64,000 nt of DNA, from the NCBI GenBank assembly GCA_030248065.1, contig JASAMV010004175.1:20838-84837 (forward strand), read 5' to 3'. The position numbers were made by a program, and so were the translations under genes. The DNA comes from Rhynchonema sp. JSB1_4 (taxonomy: Eukaryota; Nematoda; Chromadorea; Monhysterida; Xyalidae). Below are positions 33,601 to 46,344 of this stretch, piece after piece. The notes below the pieces were generated by a model. It saw only the letters and a program-made list of their open reading frames with translations, was not told the DNA's origin and did not search any database. Numbering within the stretch: the first letter of the stretch is position 1; every line of letters starts with the position of its first letter.

Positions 33601-34312
33601 CAGTGGTTAATAAAAAAATTTCTTTATTCAAACCCCATTTTTTAAAAAAAAATTTTTTTGTTAATTTAAAAAAATTTTTTTTTATTCCAGCCAAAAACTG
33701 CCAGAAACGAAAAAAAATGAGCGCTAAAGCAAAAAATAGTGGCATTTTTCTTCCGTAACGTGTGGTAAGTGCATATAAAGCACTCACGACACGAAAACAA
33801 TACTAAACAATGGTCAATGAGTACCAACAGTAGTCAGGTACACACCCGTACACTTCCCCCACGTGGTGTGGGTGCCTTGGTGTGGCTTTGTGACACTCAA
33901 GACGGTAAATTTGGGTGAAACTATTGCCTCTTGGTACACGACCAATGCAAATATGTGACAAACACTGTAAATATAGAGTGAATATCACACCGAATCACTG
34001 CTTTCGGGTCTGTTGCATGGATAAATGCATGCCCACCCAGTCACATGTACATGTGTAATCATATGAGAGGCCATGTGAGTGTGTGCACTACGTCTAGATG
34101 TAGCACTACGTCCACAAAACAACGATTATGGCATCCAATACACCCATGGTAGGGTCGGGTGATCTTAACAGTAGCAATTTTTATGCAAGAAATAGCACTT
34201 TTAGAGCAAAAAAATAGAGAAATTTTCGAATTTTGAAATAATAAAAAAAAATTTTTTTTAACTTTTGGAACGAATTTTTTTTTTAAAAAAAATTTTTTTT
34301 TAAAAACCACTG
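33601..34312. mobile_element. hAT-type element, 8-bp target duplication CTCAAGTG
   Basis: Ends CAGTGGTTAATAAAAAAAT and AAAAACCACTG are flanked by CTCAAGTG (33593-33600 and 34313-34320). Both subterminal regions consist of runs of A and T (AAAAAAATTTTTTT units). The interior includes GTGTGGGTGCCTTGGTGTGG. It is non-autonomous and shares the A/T-run layout with 37906-38671 and 49136-49650. Confidence 0.9.
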
Positions 34313-35312
34313 CTCAAGTGGTCAAATCACATCTTCAAATTACAGCAGCCCAGAGTGAGCGCGAAAAATAGTACATGGCCGGGACGAGGTGACGACTCCA
34401 CAAAGTGAGTTGACGAAGTGACCTTTATCACTGTAGTATAAGCCATAAAGCTCCGCTCAGCGATAAATCGGACAGCTGGCGGATGTGAGAAGAGAAGAGA
34501 GAAACCACAGTCTAAAGAGAGTTAGCCCAATCCGCAGGAGACTTGCGTGCATCGTTTTGCTAGAGACCCTGTGCAACAGTGGCGGATCCAGCTTTCGGCC
34601 AAGATGGTCAAATTCCAAAAGTTATTTGTATCTAGTGCATGTCTGATTCTCCAAAAATCGTTTTTATCCAGTGCTTGTTTATTATTGGGCAATTTTAAGC
34701 CAAATACCGTACAAAACATGAGCATGCGCGCGAACATTTGGCACTTTTTGCACGCGCGACAGCCAAATTTCAATGATATGGTGTGTCTGACGCGCGAGGA
34801 GCGCGACTTTTGGACTGAAGTGTGTTAGAGTGAAAATCCTGCGATTTAGGAGTCCTTTTCTTTCTTCTCTCCGAAAGGTAGCTTCCTTCAGGGGCCAGTT
34901 TGACCAAAGGGGGCCTAGGCCCCTGTGCCCCCTGGATCCGTTAGTGCTGTGCAGTCACGAATGCGGACAGCGAGCCGCGGGGTGATGTCGTTAGCAAACT
35001 CTGGGGGCCGCAAAGGTGACATCATGGGGTGTGAGAGAACGGTCTTGTCATGTACGCACTTAGTTTGATGATTAAGATAATACCATTGACACCCCACAGT
35101 GCCACTGATCGTGCTACAACAACAGGAAGCAAGATAAGAGCGCGAATCCGTCACGCTTCCGAACGGAAATGCGTCATCTGACCATCGTCACTTTACACAC
35201 TAGGTTATTTGCAGATGATCAGTTCTCACGCAGCCTGACAGATAAGATTAATGAACTTTTCGTGTAAACATTTATGAACCTTGAAGTTATGAATTTTGCT
35301 ACTTCACTGTAA

Positions 35313-35597
35313 ATGTCATAGTGGAAAATGGAAATGAAAATATTTTCTATGTCCAAGTTTTCCAATTCCATTTTCCAATATGACTGAGTGTATACTGGAA
35401 AATGAAAAATGGAAATAAAACAAAACATTGTCAATGTAAAATCTGGCCAATCAATGGTCGAAATTTGAGAGAAACAGAAAATGTTTTTGTCATAGTATAC
35501 GTCAAAACATGACTGCTGCAGAAAATGTTTTGTCTCATTTTCAAACTTGGACATAGAAAATATTTCCGTTTCCGTTTTCCGTTTTCCACAATGACAA
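35313..35597. mobile_element. MITE with GTCATAGTGGAAAATGGAAA ends, copy 1
   Basis: The left end GTCATAGTGGAAAATGGAAA is inverted at the right as GTTTTCCACAATGAC. Internal GGAAAATGGAAATG words recur, with a second inverted layer (ATATTTTCTATGTCCAAG). A second copy is at about 39608-39944. Confidence 0.75.
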
Positions 35598-35924
35598 AGG
35601 GAGCCCCAACGCAGACCGCTCACGGCTGTGTGCCTTTGCGAAATCCTTAAATATGAAAGCAACACGGGCATCCAAGCAACCGTATAATACCGAGGTCTAG
35701 GCGGCCCCGAGACGGACCCTTGTAGGGTGCCTGTCACATACACACAGCAGACAGCCATGCTCCTAGATGGGGATGGTTGCAAGAGGGGCGCGGGGTGGGC
35801 CTCTTTTTTGCACGCCACACAGCAGCGCCAGCCAGGTGGGCTGGATTTGAAAATAGGCGCAGGGTGGGCCTATTTTTTTGCAAAAAAGGTCAGTGCGCCT
35901 ATATTTTCCTGCGCAAATTTTAGG

Positions 35925-36300
35925 TACAGTCCAGCCACGAGCTCATGAGACGACTTGTTTGAAGTTGACTTCTGCGGATCCAGTAATGTTCCGGTTCCAC
36001 GTATTTCGGAAACGAAAGAAAGAGAGAAACACACGTACTGTATTTGGTAAAAGCAAGCTCTCCATTTCGATGCGTAAAATTCTCTTTTTGACTCCCAAAA
36101 CATTTGTGTGTTGAGTAACGTTGCTGTTCGCATAAGCAAGCAACAAACTGTGGTCAGCCAGCTGGAACTTGTCATCATCTCTCTCAGCCGAATCTCGTTC
36201 GTTTGCTTTTCGCAACACGTGTGACCGGAGCATTTTTGAATCTGGCCAAGCAAACTTTAAAAACCAGTTGTCTCATGAGCTCGTTGTTGGACTATACACC
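35925..36300. repeat. Palindromic element with TAGTCCAACAACGAGCTC-type ends
   Basis: ACAGTCCAGCCACGAGCTCA at the left is inverted at the right (TGAGCTCGTTGTTGGACTAT), with further complementarity inwards. The outer word GTATAGTCCA also bounds the palindrome at 56797-57017, which suggests one superfamily. Confidence 0.65.
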
Positions 36301-36429
36301 CTGTAATTTTTGTTTTTTTTACCGCACGCTGGCAGTTGGCCTATGTTTAAACCGGGCAACCGGATATCGCATGCTCTCAGAATCCGGCCTTTCGCAATAA
36401 AATGTGACTATATACGATGAGTGATCACA

Positions 36430-36775
36430 AAAACATCGTTCAAACAAAATGAAATGCGTTTAAATTGTGAGAAGTAATTTTTAAAAATTTGCTTTCGGGA
36501 ACAAACTCGAGCTTGTGCCGATTTATGCTCCCCCTTTTGATCAGGCAACGGCAGAACATTTGTAGGGAATCCAACCAGCTCGTCAACCAACAGCCACGTG
36601 TGAAATGTTTCACAAAGGTTTCATCTGTCAGCGAGCTGGTTCTTGTCTCAGTCTCACTGCCTTTCATGATCAAAAGGGTGAGCGTAAGTCGGCACAAGCT
36701 CGCGTTTGTTCCTGAAAGCAACTTTTTAAAGATAAATTCTGACAGTTTTAACGTGGTTTATCTCGTTTGATCGTT
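36430..36775. repeat. Palindromic element, ~345 bp
   Basis: GGAACAAACTCGAGCTTGTG near 36499 is inverted near 36695; TTTTGATCAGGCAACGG near 36535 pairs with its decayed complement near 36660. The centre has GTGTGAAATGTTTCACA, itself a palindrome. No coding content. Confidence 0.65.
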
Positions 36776-36857
36776 GTTTATTTTGTGACCGTTGGACATA
36801 AACAGTCTAGCTGCGTAGTAAAAAAGCAAGCATGAGATATACGGTTTCCCGCTTTAA

Positions 36858-37642
36858 GGCCGCATTCACAATGCAAGCGGATTAGCGGATTAGCGGGCGA
36901 GATGCGCACGCTTTTGCATTCACAATGCAAAAAGCGGATTAGCGGGTTAGCGGATTAGCGGGCGAGCAACTTTTCACACCCGCTAATCCGCTCCACGCGT
37001 GTGCATTCACAATGCAAAGCGGATTAGCCTGTTAGCGGATTAGCGGGCCCGCTAATCCGCTTTTCACGATTAGAACTGGTTCTATTTTTTGCGGATTAGC
37101 ACCGGAGGCGCACGTTCAGAAGTTTATTATTTGCCTTCAAAACATTTTCAGAGCATGAAAAAAGTGTATACATGAGCAGCTTAACCACCTGCGTTCATTG
37201 GAAACGTTTTTGTTGCAGTTTGATGTTTGGAAAAGAGATTTTTTTACAACGTATGGTATCATTATCGCGTTCAGTTTCGACTCTACACGACATGGTTGCA
37301 AAATGTTGTATTGCAAAATGTGCTTGCTGTTTTTTCCGACGGGCTTTGCATCGTGGCGAAAGTAAAGCCAGCCAGCCAGCCACTGAAGAAATAACTTGCA
37401 TTGAACAATCAGTGCGAGAATGCAATTCAACTCATTCACATTTTTGCCACTGAGGGGGCAACCATTTTTACACGGTTTCATATGAAAACAAAAAAAACTG
37501 AAAAAATAATGTTCATGGGCGGTGTCGTACACGCGCCCTATTATTCAGCAGGCCAGCGCGCTACCGCTGCGAAAAGCGGGCCCGCTAATCCGCAACCCGC
37601 TAATCCGCTAACCCGCTAGTCCGCTGCATTGTGAATGCGGCC
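36858..37642. mobile_element. Harbinger-type MITE, target duplication TAA
   Basis: Ends GGCCGCATTCACAATGCA and TGCATTGTGAATGCGGCC are bordered by TAA on both sides (36855-36857, 37643-37645), as expected for PIF/Harbinger. GCGGATTAGCGG words occur about ten times, in both orientations, near both ends. The interior has no transposase. A degenerate relative is at 23410-24029. Confidence 0.85.
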
Positions 37643-37905
37643 TAACATTGTGACACGGGGGGAACGCGAGTGGGGTTATGGCCGTTCGTGGGTTTGGGCT
37701 GAACGTTTCCAAGTGGAGCCATGGAGGCTTCAATGCAGCAACTTCAGTACCCACGCAAAGCAATGTGTTACATCATGCTGTACCTGTATGGCCAATAGTT
37801 TGTTGCATTTTCAGACTTCCAACTCTTATTACAACCTACAACGTAAACATCAGTTACGTAATACAGTATCACTGCTATCCGGGACAGGAACCACAGCCTC
37901 TTAAG

Positions 37906-38671
37906 CAGGGTTGGATCTAAAAAAAAGTAAAAATTTCTCTGTAAAAAAATTTTTTTAAAAAGTTGGCCACTTTTTTTATTTTAAAATTTTAAAAAGTAAG
38001 TCCACTTTTTTTATTATCTTTTCACTTTTTTCGTTATTTTCTCACATTTTTAAGATAAAAAGGCATGTTTTCATGCGTTGGGTTTTATTGCTCATCGTTC
38101 TCAAAAAATCGCCTGCGGCGCTTATATTTCCGCTTGAAATGGTGTTATAATGGACTCATACAGTTCCCAGACATCCCAACAATTGCTGCATGTATAATAT
38201 AGGACACCCCATACCGTATACTGTACAGTTATTGAGCGTGTCGTAAGCTATCGACAGAAACCACGTTGCTCGCCCATGTGCATTTGTGTGGATTTATCAT
38301 TTGTTGCTTTTGCGACACAAGATGAGTATGGCGTAAGTCTTTACCTCTCTTCAAATTTATCCCCAAATTCACAATCAGACGGTTGGTCTTCCCTTTGTCA
38401 TATATACCCACAGAGTTACCTTCGAGGTTCTCAAAGTCATGACCAAAGGGGTATATCGCAGGTGGTCGACGTAAACATGCAAGTCAGTGTAAAAGTTCTC
38501 TTTAGTGTCCCTCAAAACATACCTAAGTAACCTGATTTTAGAAATTTCATTCTTCAAGAAACCAAATTTTTGGGGGTCCGGAATAAAAAAAGTGATTTTT
38601 TAAAAAAAAATTTTTAAAGTTTTTTTTTAAAAATAAAGTTCGATAATAAAAAAATTTTTAATCCAACCCTG
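37906..38671. mobile_element. hAT-type element, 8-bp target duplication CTCTTAAG
   Basis: Ends CAGGGTTGGATCTAAAAAAA and AATCCAACCCTG are flanked by CTCTTAAG (37898-37905 and 38672-38679). Subterminal regions are A/T runs. The interior has AT-rich unique sequence with no recognised transposase. The CAGGGTTGG end is shared with 49136-49650. Confidence 0.92.
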
Positions 38672-38679
38672 CTCTTAAG

Positions 38680-39600
38680 ACAGTATTTTGATCCTTTTGG
38701 AAAACCACAGTGGTGCGATGATGCATGTACCTATGTGCTATGCGTCACGTCAGTTGACGTCAGTTGACAGTGGATGTCCATCAAAAGAGGAAGGTTGGGT
38801 ATTTCACAAGCAGGGAAATGTTAGAATGCACAGCAGGCTTCTCAAGAACTTACAAACAGTCACAAAAACGCAAAACAAACGACCAAGTCCCTTGGACGAT
38901 CAAAAAACACTGTTACTGCGTACGCACGCGATATAACAACGACAATTTATTTATTGTCGCAAAGGTCTTAACTTGGGGGCCAGAAACTTCAAAAAATGGG
39001 TAATTTATGTTTATTGCGTGTTCGTTAATTTAAACATTTAACGATGATGACGGTACAACGTGCATGTCTCGCAGTGTTGCCGGCACACTTTTTATTATTA
39101 GGGTGCTCTTTTATGACTCTTTCACAAGCCTCCTCATGTGTGTGCGTATCATGGCTGTGAATTTTGCTCATGGTTTCTTGCTCATGTCAAACTTCTCCGA
39201 ACACGCATTTTTATGTTAAAAACTAGGGTTAAAATCTTTCTTGATCTCGATTTTCATAATCTTTATTCAGTAATGTGTCAATATTTGTCTAGCATTAATA
39301 CAATGAGGGCGTGAACCTGTTATCGTAATTTCGAGTTGTAGCAAATATCGCCTGATCATCACTTAATCCAATTATTACCGACCGTTACCCGCAAGGTGCA
39401 CTTACGCGATGTACAGTATGTATAGGTATGCAAGCAGGCGCGTCATCCAAGCAAGGCGATATTGATCAGGCTTATTACAATATACTGTATCTAGTCACAA
39501 CCTGATGACCAAATGACCGCGTTGCCATTAATGTCCACGCCCGACCGCGTTTTTGCTGATGCTGCGGTCGTGAATATAACCCCATTTTTTGCCCTTAGGG
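38680..39600. other. Unannotated intergenic sequence
   Basis: No gene or structured repeat was recognised. Confidence 0.3.
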
Positions 39601-39607
39601 CGCCCTT

Positions 39608-39944
39608 AGTCATAGTGGAAAATGGAAAATGGAAATGAAAAAATATTCTATGTCCAAGTTTTCCGTTTCCATTTTCCAATATGACTAAGGGCATAATGGA
39701 AAATAGAAAATTGAAATGAAATAAAACATTTTCTGCAGCAATCGTGTTTTGGCATGTATGACAAAAACATTTTCTGTTCCGCTCAATTCTCGGCCGCTGA
39801 TTGGTCAGATTTTACACGGAAAATGTTTTGTTTCAGTTCCATTTTCCATTTTCCAGTATGTCCTGAGTAATATTGGAAAATGGAAATGGAAACTTGGACA
39901 TACTGTAGAATATTTTTTCATTTCCATTTTCCACTATGACTAAG
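39608..39944. mobile_element. MITE with GTCATAGTGGAAAATGGAAA ends, copy 2
   Basis: CCTTAGTCATAGTGGAAAAT at the left is inverted at the right (CCACTATGACTAAGG), and both ends are bordered by GGGCGC / GCGCGG-like sequence. GGAAAATGGAAATG words repeat inside. The sequence matches copy 1 at 35313-35597 over most of its length. Confidence 0.8.
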
Positions 39945-39949
39945 GGCGC

Positions 39950-42940
39950 GGTTACCCAACGGTTGACAGTGGTGCTTCCCGGTTTGAATCATATAAAGAA
40001 ACGTCAATGTTGGGTGAATCTACGGATCACCTGAACGGCACAAATTTCACATCTGATTGTGCGCCTAATGTGCAGGTCACGGGCAACCATCATAAAACGA
40101 TAAACTGGTGCAGCAAATTGACACGGAATTATGTAAAGGAAGGCAAATAACACAAAATCGAATTAGCCTCGATGCGCCAGCGTTTTAAAGTTTCGAAATT
40201 TTGTATTTCAGTTAACATCCGTAACTGATTCGATTTGCTGAACTTGGCATCAACCTTAATCAACTCAAAGCGTTGGGCGCGTTTGAACGAAAATTCCAGT
40301 TTTTGATTCTTTGGTGTGGCTTTGGATCGACTTGGATTTTTTCCCCTCGCATGAATTGTGTAAGACTCCTTGCTGCGAACTGATTCTTGCTCGCCTCGAC
40401 TCTTAAACTTGTTTACATTGCTCGTTTAACAACTAAAACATAAGCACTGCGGTGATTAATTCTTTTTATCATCTCCTCTGGCTGGACTAGTCGTAAATTA
40501 TCACACACAAGCGAAAGAACACGACTTGACTTGACCTCAACTTCACTTAACAGGTGCGTCCAGCGGCTGAATTACTGCATTCAGACACTGGTGTGTTTCA
40601 CCTGAAATTACCATGTTTGCTCTGGTTCTAAGAAGTGTCATGTATCAAAATGCGGTGTACTTTGGTCTCGTAGTTGTAAATACAAACGATAATTGGCTGG
40701 GTTGGGTATGTATTGCTCATGTATGAGTCTTGTTTATTCAAATTCACAGAAGCTGGTGAACAACATCAATCAGAACAGAGAAAATATCCTGGTAAAAATT
40801 GCGGCAAACCAAAAATTATGTGGGGTCTCCAAATAGAAATTAGCGCGAAAAAATGGAAACTGCAGATTACGCGAAAATTTTCATGTATAATTCCATAACC
40901 ATAAACCATAACCGCATGGCTATGGTATCAGTAGTTACATCAGATCTAGTGAAGCGATAAGTATCAAGGTGTTTAGCAGGCAGATAAATGCTGCATTTGT
41001 ATCGATGCTGGTAGTAAATGGCCTTGTACTGTTTTGACGGCTAGCCAACATGACACCACGAAAATAATCAGACTCATAGTCTCTAATGGGTTGTGTATTG
41101 CAATTGCATTCAGACTGGGTTTTACGATTGCGTTGAATTGAAACTTCAGTCAGCCGCTGATGGTGGTCATGTGACTAACCTTAATAGCTTTTTTATTGGT
41201 TTGATTATTTAAAATGATGACGAATTGAAAACTATGACTCGCACAAATGCTTAGCAAATACCAGCGACAGCGATGTATCATCGAAAATTCATGTTATTCT
41301 GGTTGTTTCCATGTGCAGGTACCCCAGATATTACATGACTCGACGACAACTACATATACAGCCGCATCATCAACGAACAAGTAATCTGATCTGATGTCGT
41401 ACCACTTGTCAAAATCACTGCGTGATCATAGTTGGGTACCAAGGTTGGAAAAACGCTGGCAGTCAAGGAAACGGTACCCCAATCATTATTGTCACCCTAT
41501 CAACACGAGATTTGGTGGCCCCGAGTGAACACAACTTTTTGACTTGCCTTTATGGAGCTTTCACTTTTTAGGGCTGCAAGATAGAAACATCAGGATGCAA
41601 GAAAGTTTAATTTTTGTTTTTCCCACGTTCATAACATCTCATTAAAAGTTACAGTTGCGGTTTTCAAGTGCTCTGGCAATCAAAATGGAATTTGATCTAT
41701 TTTTTTATTAGGTTGCATCGTCTCAATCTAGTCAGTGAGAAAAAGGTCGTGTGTTACACGTCACCGCTCAACACTGCGTGCGTTCACGAAACCTTTATGG
41801 ATAACGCTGCTAGCACGATGCTCATAATTCGAGAACAAGTTTTTGGTTCTGACACCAAAACATCGGTGAGACTAATCTTGCCATCATTTGTCTGTTTCTC
41901 TGGCATAACGTTTTTCATTCGGGAATATACTGTATTTGCTGTCATTCTGAACGTTTGCTGTCATTCTGAACCTCGCAGTTATAACACTGAACTTCTTCAC
42001 TTAAGCACACCTACACACTCGTCGAGAGCCTGACTCGCCTGACCGTTTGCCAAGACTCGGGCCAATTCTTGTCGCAAAGTGTCGCCCTACATTTAGCCCA
42101 AACAGCTGTGGACCTAGGGTATACGTGCATGTACATACGCTGCTTAACCACGCTCTTCAAGATGGCATCCTGCCAGTGCCGGCCATAACCGTCGTGTAGC
42201 CTTCGATTACTGGAGTTCTTGTGACCTAATTCCAAACAATTACTGTGCATAGCAAAATCAACACTTTACCGTCATCACAGTGAGGCAACCTCTGGTGCAC
42301 AAGGTGCTTGACAAATATGCTGCAAGTGTAGGTAGGTATAAGTACCCGCAGGTAGATCAGTTACAAAGACACAAGTGTGACTGTTTTCAAGTGCACTGCA
42401 CACAACAACCACTCATGCGCGCACCACAAAATGTGCACAGAGGATATTCAAGCAGGTTTTTGATGATTTTCATGAATATTTTTGGTGCTAATGTTATACT
42501 CTTACACATTTTCAGCCAGATTTCTTCTAAACCGGCTGATTTATTGTTTGAGTTCATATAATTTTTTTGAAACCGTCCCCATGTACATGTCTTCAATTTT
42601 GTAGAATGTGTACACCACAGGTAAAGCATGCTGACAAGCATTTTTTCTTCGATACAACACCAACTAGTACCATTAGCACACTTCATAAATTATTGTGGAC
42701 ACTTTTTTGTCAAAAAATATTAATGCGAATCATCCCGTGCTGCGCAGTCAGTGTGTCAAACTTTTTTGTTGACAGTTGACACCACATAAAAACCAGCCCA
42801 AACCGTCTTAGTCACGGCGCTTTGACGATAATTCGAGCCGACAAAGTGAAAACAACCTGCTTCTTTTCTGGCTTAATATTGCTGTTGTATCACAATTTAT
42901 AACAATTTTCTTGGACTTCTTTCATTGACCATTTCATAAT
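39950..42940. other. Unannotated intergenic sequence
   Basis: No gene could be supported. An open frame around 41668-42033 has a plausible donor (ACATCGGTGAGA near 41870) but no recognised domain and no clear partner exon. Confidence 0.3.
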
Positions 42941-42944
42941 CAAA

Positions 42945-44396
42945 ATGTTTGTTGTGACTCATTGGTGCTCATATTTTATCTCTATGTGCTGTATATCTTG
43001 GTTTGTCACGATTCACCTGGGATGCGAACATGATCGTGGTCTAATTTTAATTGAACGGCATTTCTTCTTTGAATTATCCTCTGGTAAGTTTATGTTTGTA
43101 TCCGTGCTCAGGATCGTGTCACCTCTGATGCTCATCTTTATGCGCGACAGGAGCATAAATTCGGGTGCTGACTAAATTTTCTCGCAAAATTGATTCACCC
43201 AACCCATTGAAGATCAATGATCTCGCATGACCACTTTCATGTTTGTAATACAGTTGTTAAGTGGAAAATTGTTGAGAATATGTAGTCATTTGAAAGTTAA
43301 CTATTTGTTGGACAAAATTTTGCCCATGAATCGCATTTCACCGATTATGTAGAACATTTTAGCGTACAATTTTATAAAACATGGTCCATCATCCATGCAT
43401 CCCCATTACAAACATAGAGTATATCATATCGGTGCGGGCTACTTTGATCTGGTTTGACAGCCACACTACATGAGCTCGTGGAATTTGTGTACGTGTGTAC
43501 GTGTAGTACAGTATGTGCGCTTTCGAACGCAACTTTGAAACAAAGTTCTGTTCTGGAATCATAAAACGAGATACATATACATAACTGTATCGTGTTACAT
43601 TACCATAAGTAATTGATGATTAATCGACAAAAATGCAGTGTAGGTAGGCAGTATGTAATATGTAGATGTACTTTCAATATTCTTTCACGAATTTCATGGC
43701 GATGTGGCTGTTCATTTTCATTTTGATCAGTGACGTGGCTGCCGGATGGTTGTCCTAAATGAATCAACCTCAACCATATTGCGCTTGAATTGTATCCAGA
43801 CCCATTCAAGGTCTTGCCGGGCATCAATGTGATCGGTCTGGGCTAATCGGTCCTCACCTTTTGATTGAGAGAGCTACCAAAAGGTCACTGAAGATCATGG
43901 TATAATCATGTGAGAAGGCATGCGACGTTGTGACCTGTGCCGATTCGCAAAAGTGAAACTGGAATCTGTGTGTGAACATGTTTGCTCACTGCTACAACAG
44001 ACCAGCTGACAGTGTAGGATTACAACTGTTATCTGCTTTTACCAACATATACACATGTGTCAGCCTCTTATCTCCAGTTTTGACATCCGATCCGATTCAA
44101 TTCCCAAGTTTGATACCTGCACTCTGTACTTTTGGATCAAGTGTAACCATCGTGAACTTCCAGCCGGTCATTACTCTGTTTCTGAGCTTGCGTCTACTTA
44201 CATAAATTTAACAAAGTACGACCATGTTTTTATTTCTGGCAAAACGTGTCTCAATCACCAATGTACTGCAGACCCCGTTTTGAAGAGTTGGGCTGTCTTG
44301 CTAAACACCAAAGATTTTAAAAATGTTGGATTCAAAGGTTACTGGAGCACAAGTCATTACATTACAGACGGTACCCAAGATTTGCATCAAATATAG
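42945..44396 (+). CDS. Possible secreted protein, two candidate exons
   Basis: A first exon at 42945-43083 would encode MFVVTHWCSYFISMCCISWF followed by VTIHLGCEHDRG, a plausible signal peptide, and ends at a strong donor (GGTAAGTT). A second open stretch after an acceptor at 44076-44077 runs to a stop at 44394-44396. It encodes about 105 residues with four Cys (DTCTLYFWIKCNHREL, GKTCLNHQC) and an NLT glycosylation site. The first exon ends in phase 1 while the second needs phase 2, so either an exon is missing between them or they are unrelated. I do not recognise the family. This is offered as a weak candidate only. Confidence 0.3.
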
Positions 44397-45024
44397 TTCA
44401 TTTGACTTGACGGAATCAGCCAGAATGTCACAAAATCGTGTAGACATCAAAATCTCGACGCCAGATTATTTGTCAAAATCAGAAAGTTTTGCAACTGTAT
44501 AATGTAGAAAGTTTTAACACTAACCTTCAGTCGCCCAGCAGAGTTCAGGTGCGCAACTCTTCGAAATGACAAGAACTGGAACTGTCAAACCGCATGTATA
44601 GCTTTTACAAGAAAATTTTGTGCATCTAACGGTTGTACGCGAATAATTACCCTTTTTATGTCTCTTGGTCAATCCTTATTTTATGTTCTCGTATAATCAT
44701 CAGCCAAGTATGTACTGTATTTATGACTTCATTTATGCATACGTTGATGCGATTTTATCCTGATGTTTGAATCTTATTTTCAAAACTATGGTCGTTTTGA
44801 TCCATACTCTCATTATTCGATGAAATCGTTTTGTGAAATAGGTACTTATGTCATGCTTTGTATGGTGCCCTGTGCTGTGAGTGCCTGATGTTTCGACAGT
44901 ACTGTGAAAGACCCAGAAGGTCCATAAAGTTAGACACTCATTTTTCAGATTCGAGTCACTGGTTGAAAACTCTGCACGACACATCAACCGGGCCCGGTGC
45001 CCTCTCAAAACCAACCATCCCATC

Positions 45025-45990
45025 ATGACACCCCTGACCACCACCCCAATTCTGTTGCCAATAATCTTTCTATTATTATTGACCCACAAAATTGACGGTC
45101 GTCAAATCGGCATGGACTGTGAGGTTTACGAGGATTTGTACACGCGAAAGAACGACAGCGAACCGTGGAGACACTCACATACGGAACGGCGCAAATGCAG
45201 GGCCGAATGGTGCATGATGATTGAGGGAGTCGGACTGTTGAGTGTAGCAGGTGAGGTGCACAATGCCTTTGGTCGTAGTGGGAATGGGGATCGAGCTGAA
45301 AAGTACACTCGGCACCCAGCCTGTGCCGGATACGTTTGTGCACATGGGAGCACTGCACAAACCGACGTGCGCTTCGCTGCATCCAGCGAACTGTTGATCG
45401 CGGTATCGCGGAGAGCTGTGCGCGTAACTTGCAATAGAGTCCTAAAAAGTCACAGTAAATTCTCGCATTAAAAAGTGACCAGACAATGCTAAGGCCAGAT
45501 TCGCGCTGATTGTTGGTTGCCATCTCCACCAGTTGTTCCTCATCAGGTGCTTTACAACAAATAACTGAACCAGAGTTGTCCTGTTCACTTTCCAGCCGCT
45601 CACTCTCCCATCAATGACAACCGTGAACTGCAAGGTCAATTGTACGGTTGTGCCGACCAAGAGGACAAAGTGCAATTGTGCAACCAAGTGGGCAACGCGT
45701 GTAAACGCTACGAAACCATATTTGGCATGCTATTCGGCGATTTCCGACTGTGTTGCTGCGACCATCGAGGGTGTTGGAAGAAATTTGAAAAACAATTACT
45801 CGACAAACCAAAAGATGGGTCGAAAGTGAAGCTCCCCAAGGCCCGAAGAGCTAATGGTGAAACATCAACCAGCCTGGAAGTGGAAGTGTCAGCGCTGAGC
45901 GATTCGGACAATGTTGCTGGCATGGAAAGGTGCTCAAAGTTGATTGTTTTATTTGGTACCTTTACAGTTGTTCTATTGACTGTGTGGTAA
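45025..45990 (+). CDS. Ly6/three-finger-like, probably GPI-anchored protein
   Basis: Two exons, 45025-45250 and 45596-45990, join in phase and give 206 residues. A signal peptide (LLPIIFLLLLTHKIDG) precedes a Cys-rich domain: MDCEVYEDLY, RRKCRAEWCMM, then YGCADQED, QLCNQVGNACKRYE and FRLCCCDHRGCWKKFE. The spacing and the late CCC...C cluster resemble Ly6/uPAR-type three-finger domains. The C-terminus after a Ser/Glu-rich stretch is hydrophobic with no charged tail (KLIVLFGTFTVVLLTVW), as in GPI-attachment signals. Such proteins act at the outer cell surface, but the partner is unknown. A second acceptor reading frame exists in exon 2 but breaks the phase. The neighbouring SMYD4-like gene is convergent. 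Confidence 0.65.
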
Positions 45991-46344
45991 TCTTGTTGTG
46001 TAATATTCATAATACGAATGGTGCCACAACATTTTATAGCGCATTTCAACACCTTATCAGTCGGTATATCTTTCAGTACTCGACATTTCATGTGACTAGA
46101 ATGAATCAATCTGTCCTTTGAAACTGAACCTCAAAACATTTTTAGAATTATGTATTGATAGTATGTTTGAGAGTATGTATGCACATGAGAAATATGTTTG
46201 CAAGCATTATCATTGATCTGATCTCAAGGACAATAAAGCTGCTGGACCAAAAATAACTGGAAAAGAACTTGGAGACAGAAAGAATAAAAAATAGACAGAG
46301 AGTAAAAATGAACTTTAGTAATAAAATCAACAACTTTAAATTTG

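Noticed and set aside
41668..42033. 121-codon open frame as a gene
   Set aside because: No signal, domain or partner exon; one donor-like site alone is not enough.
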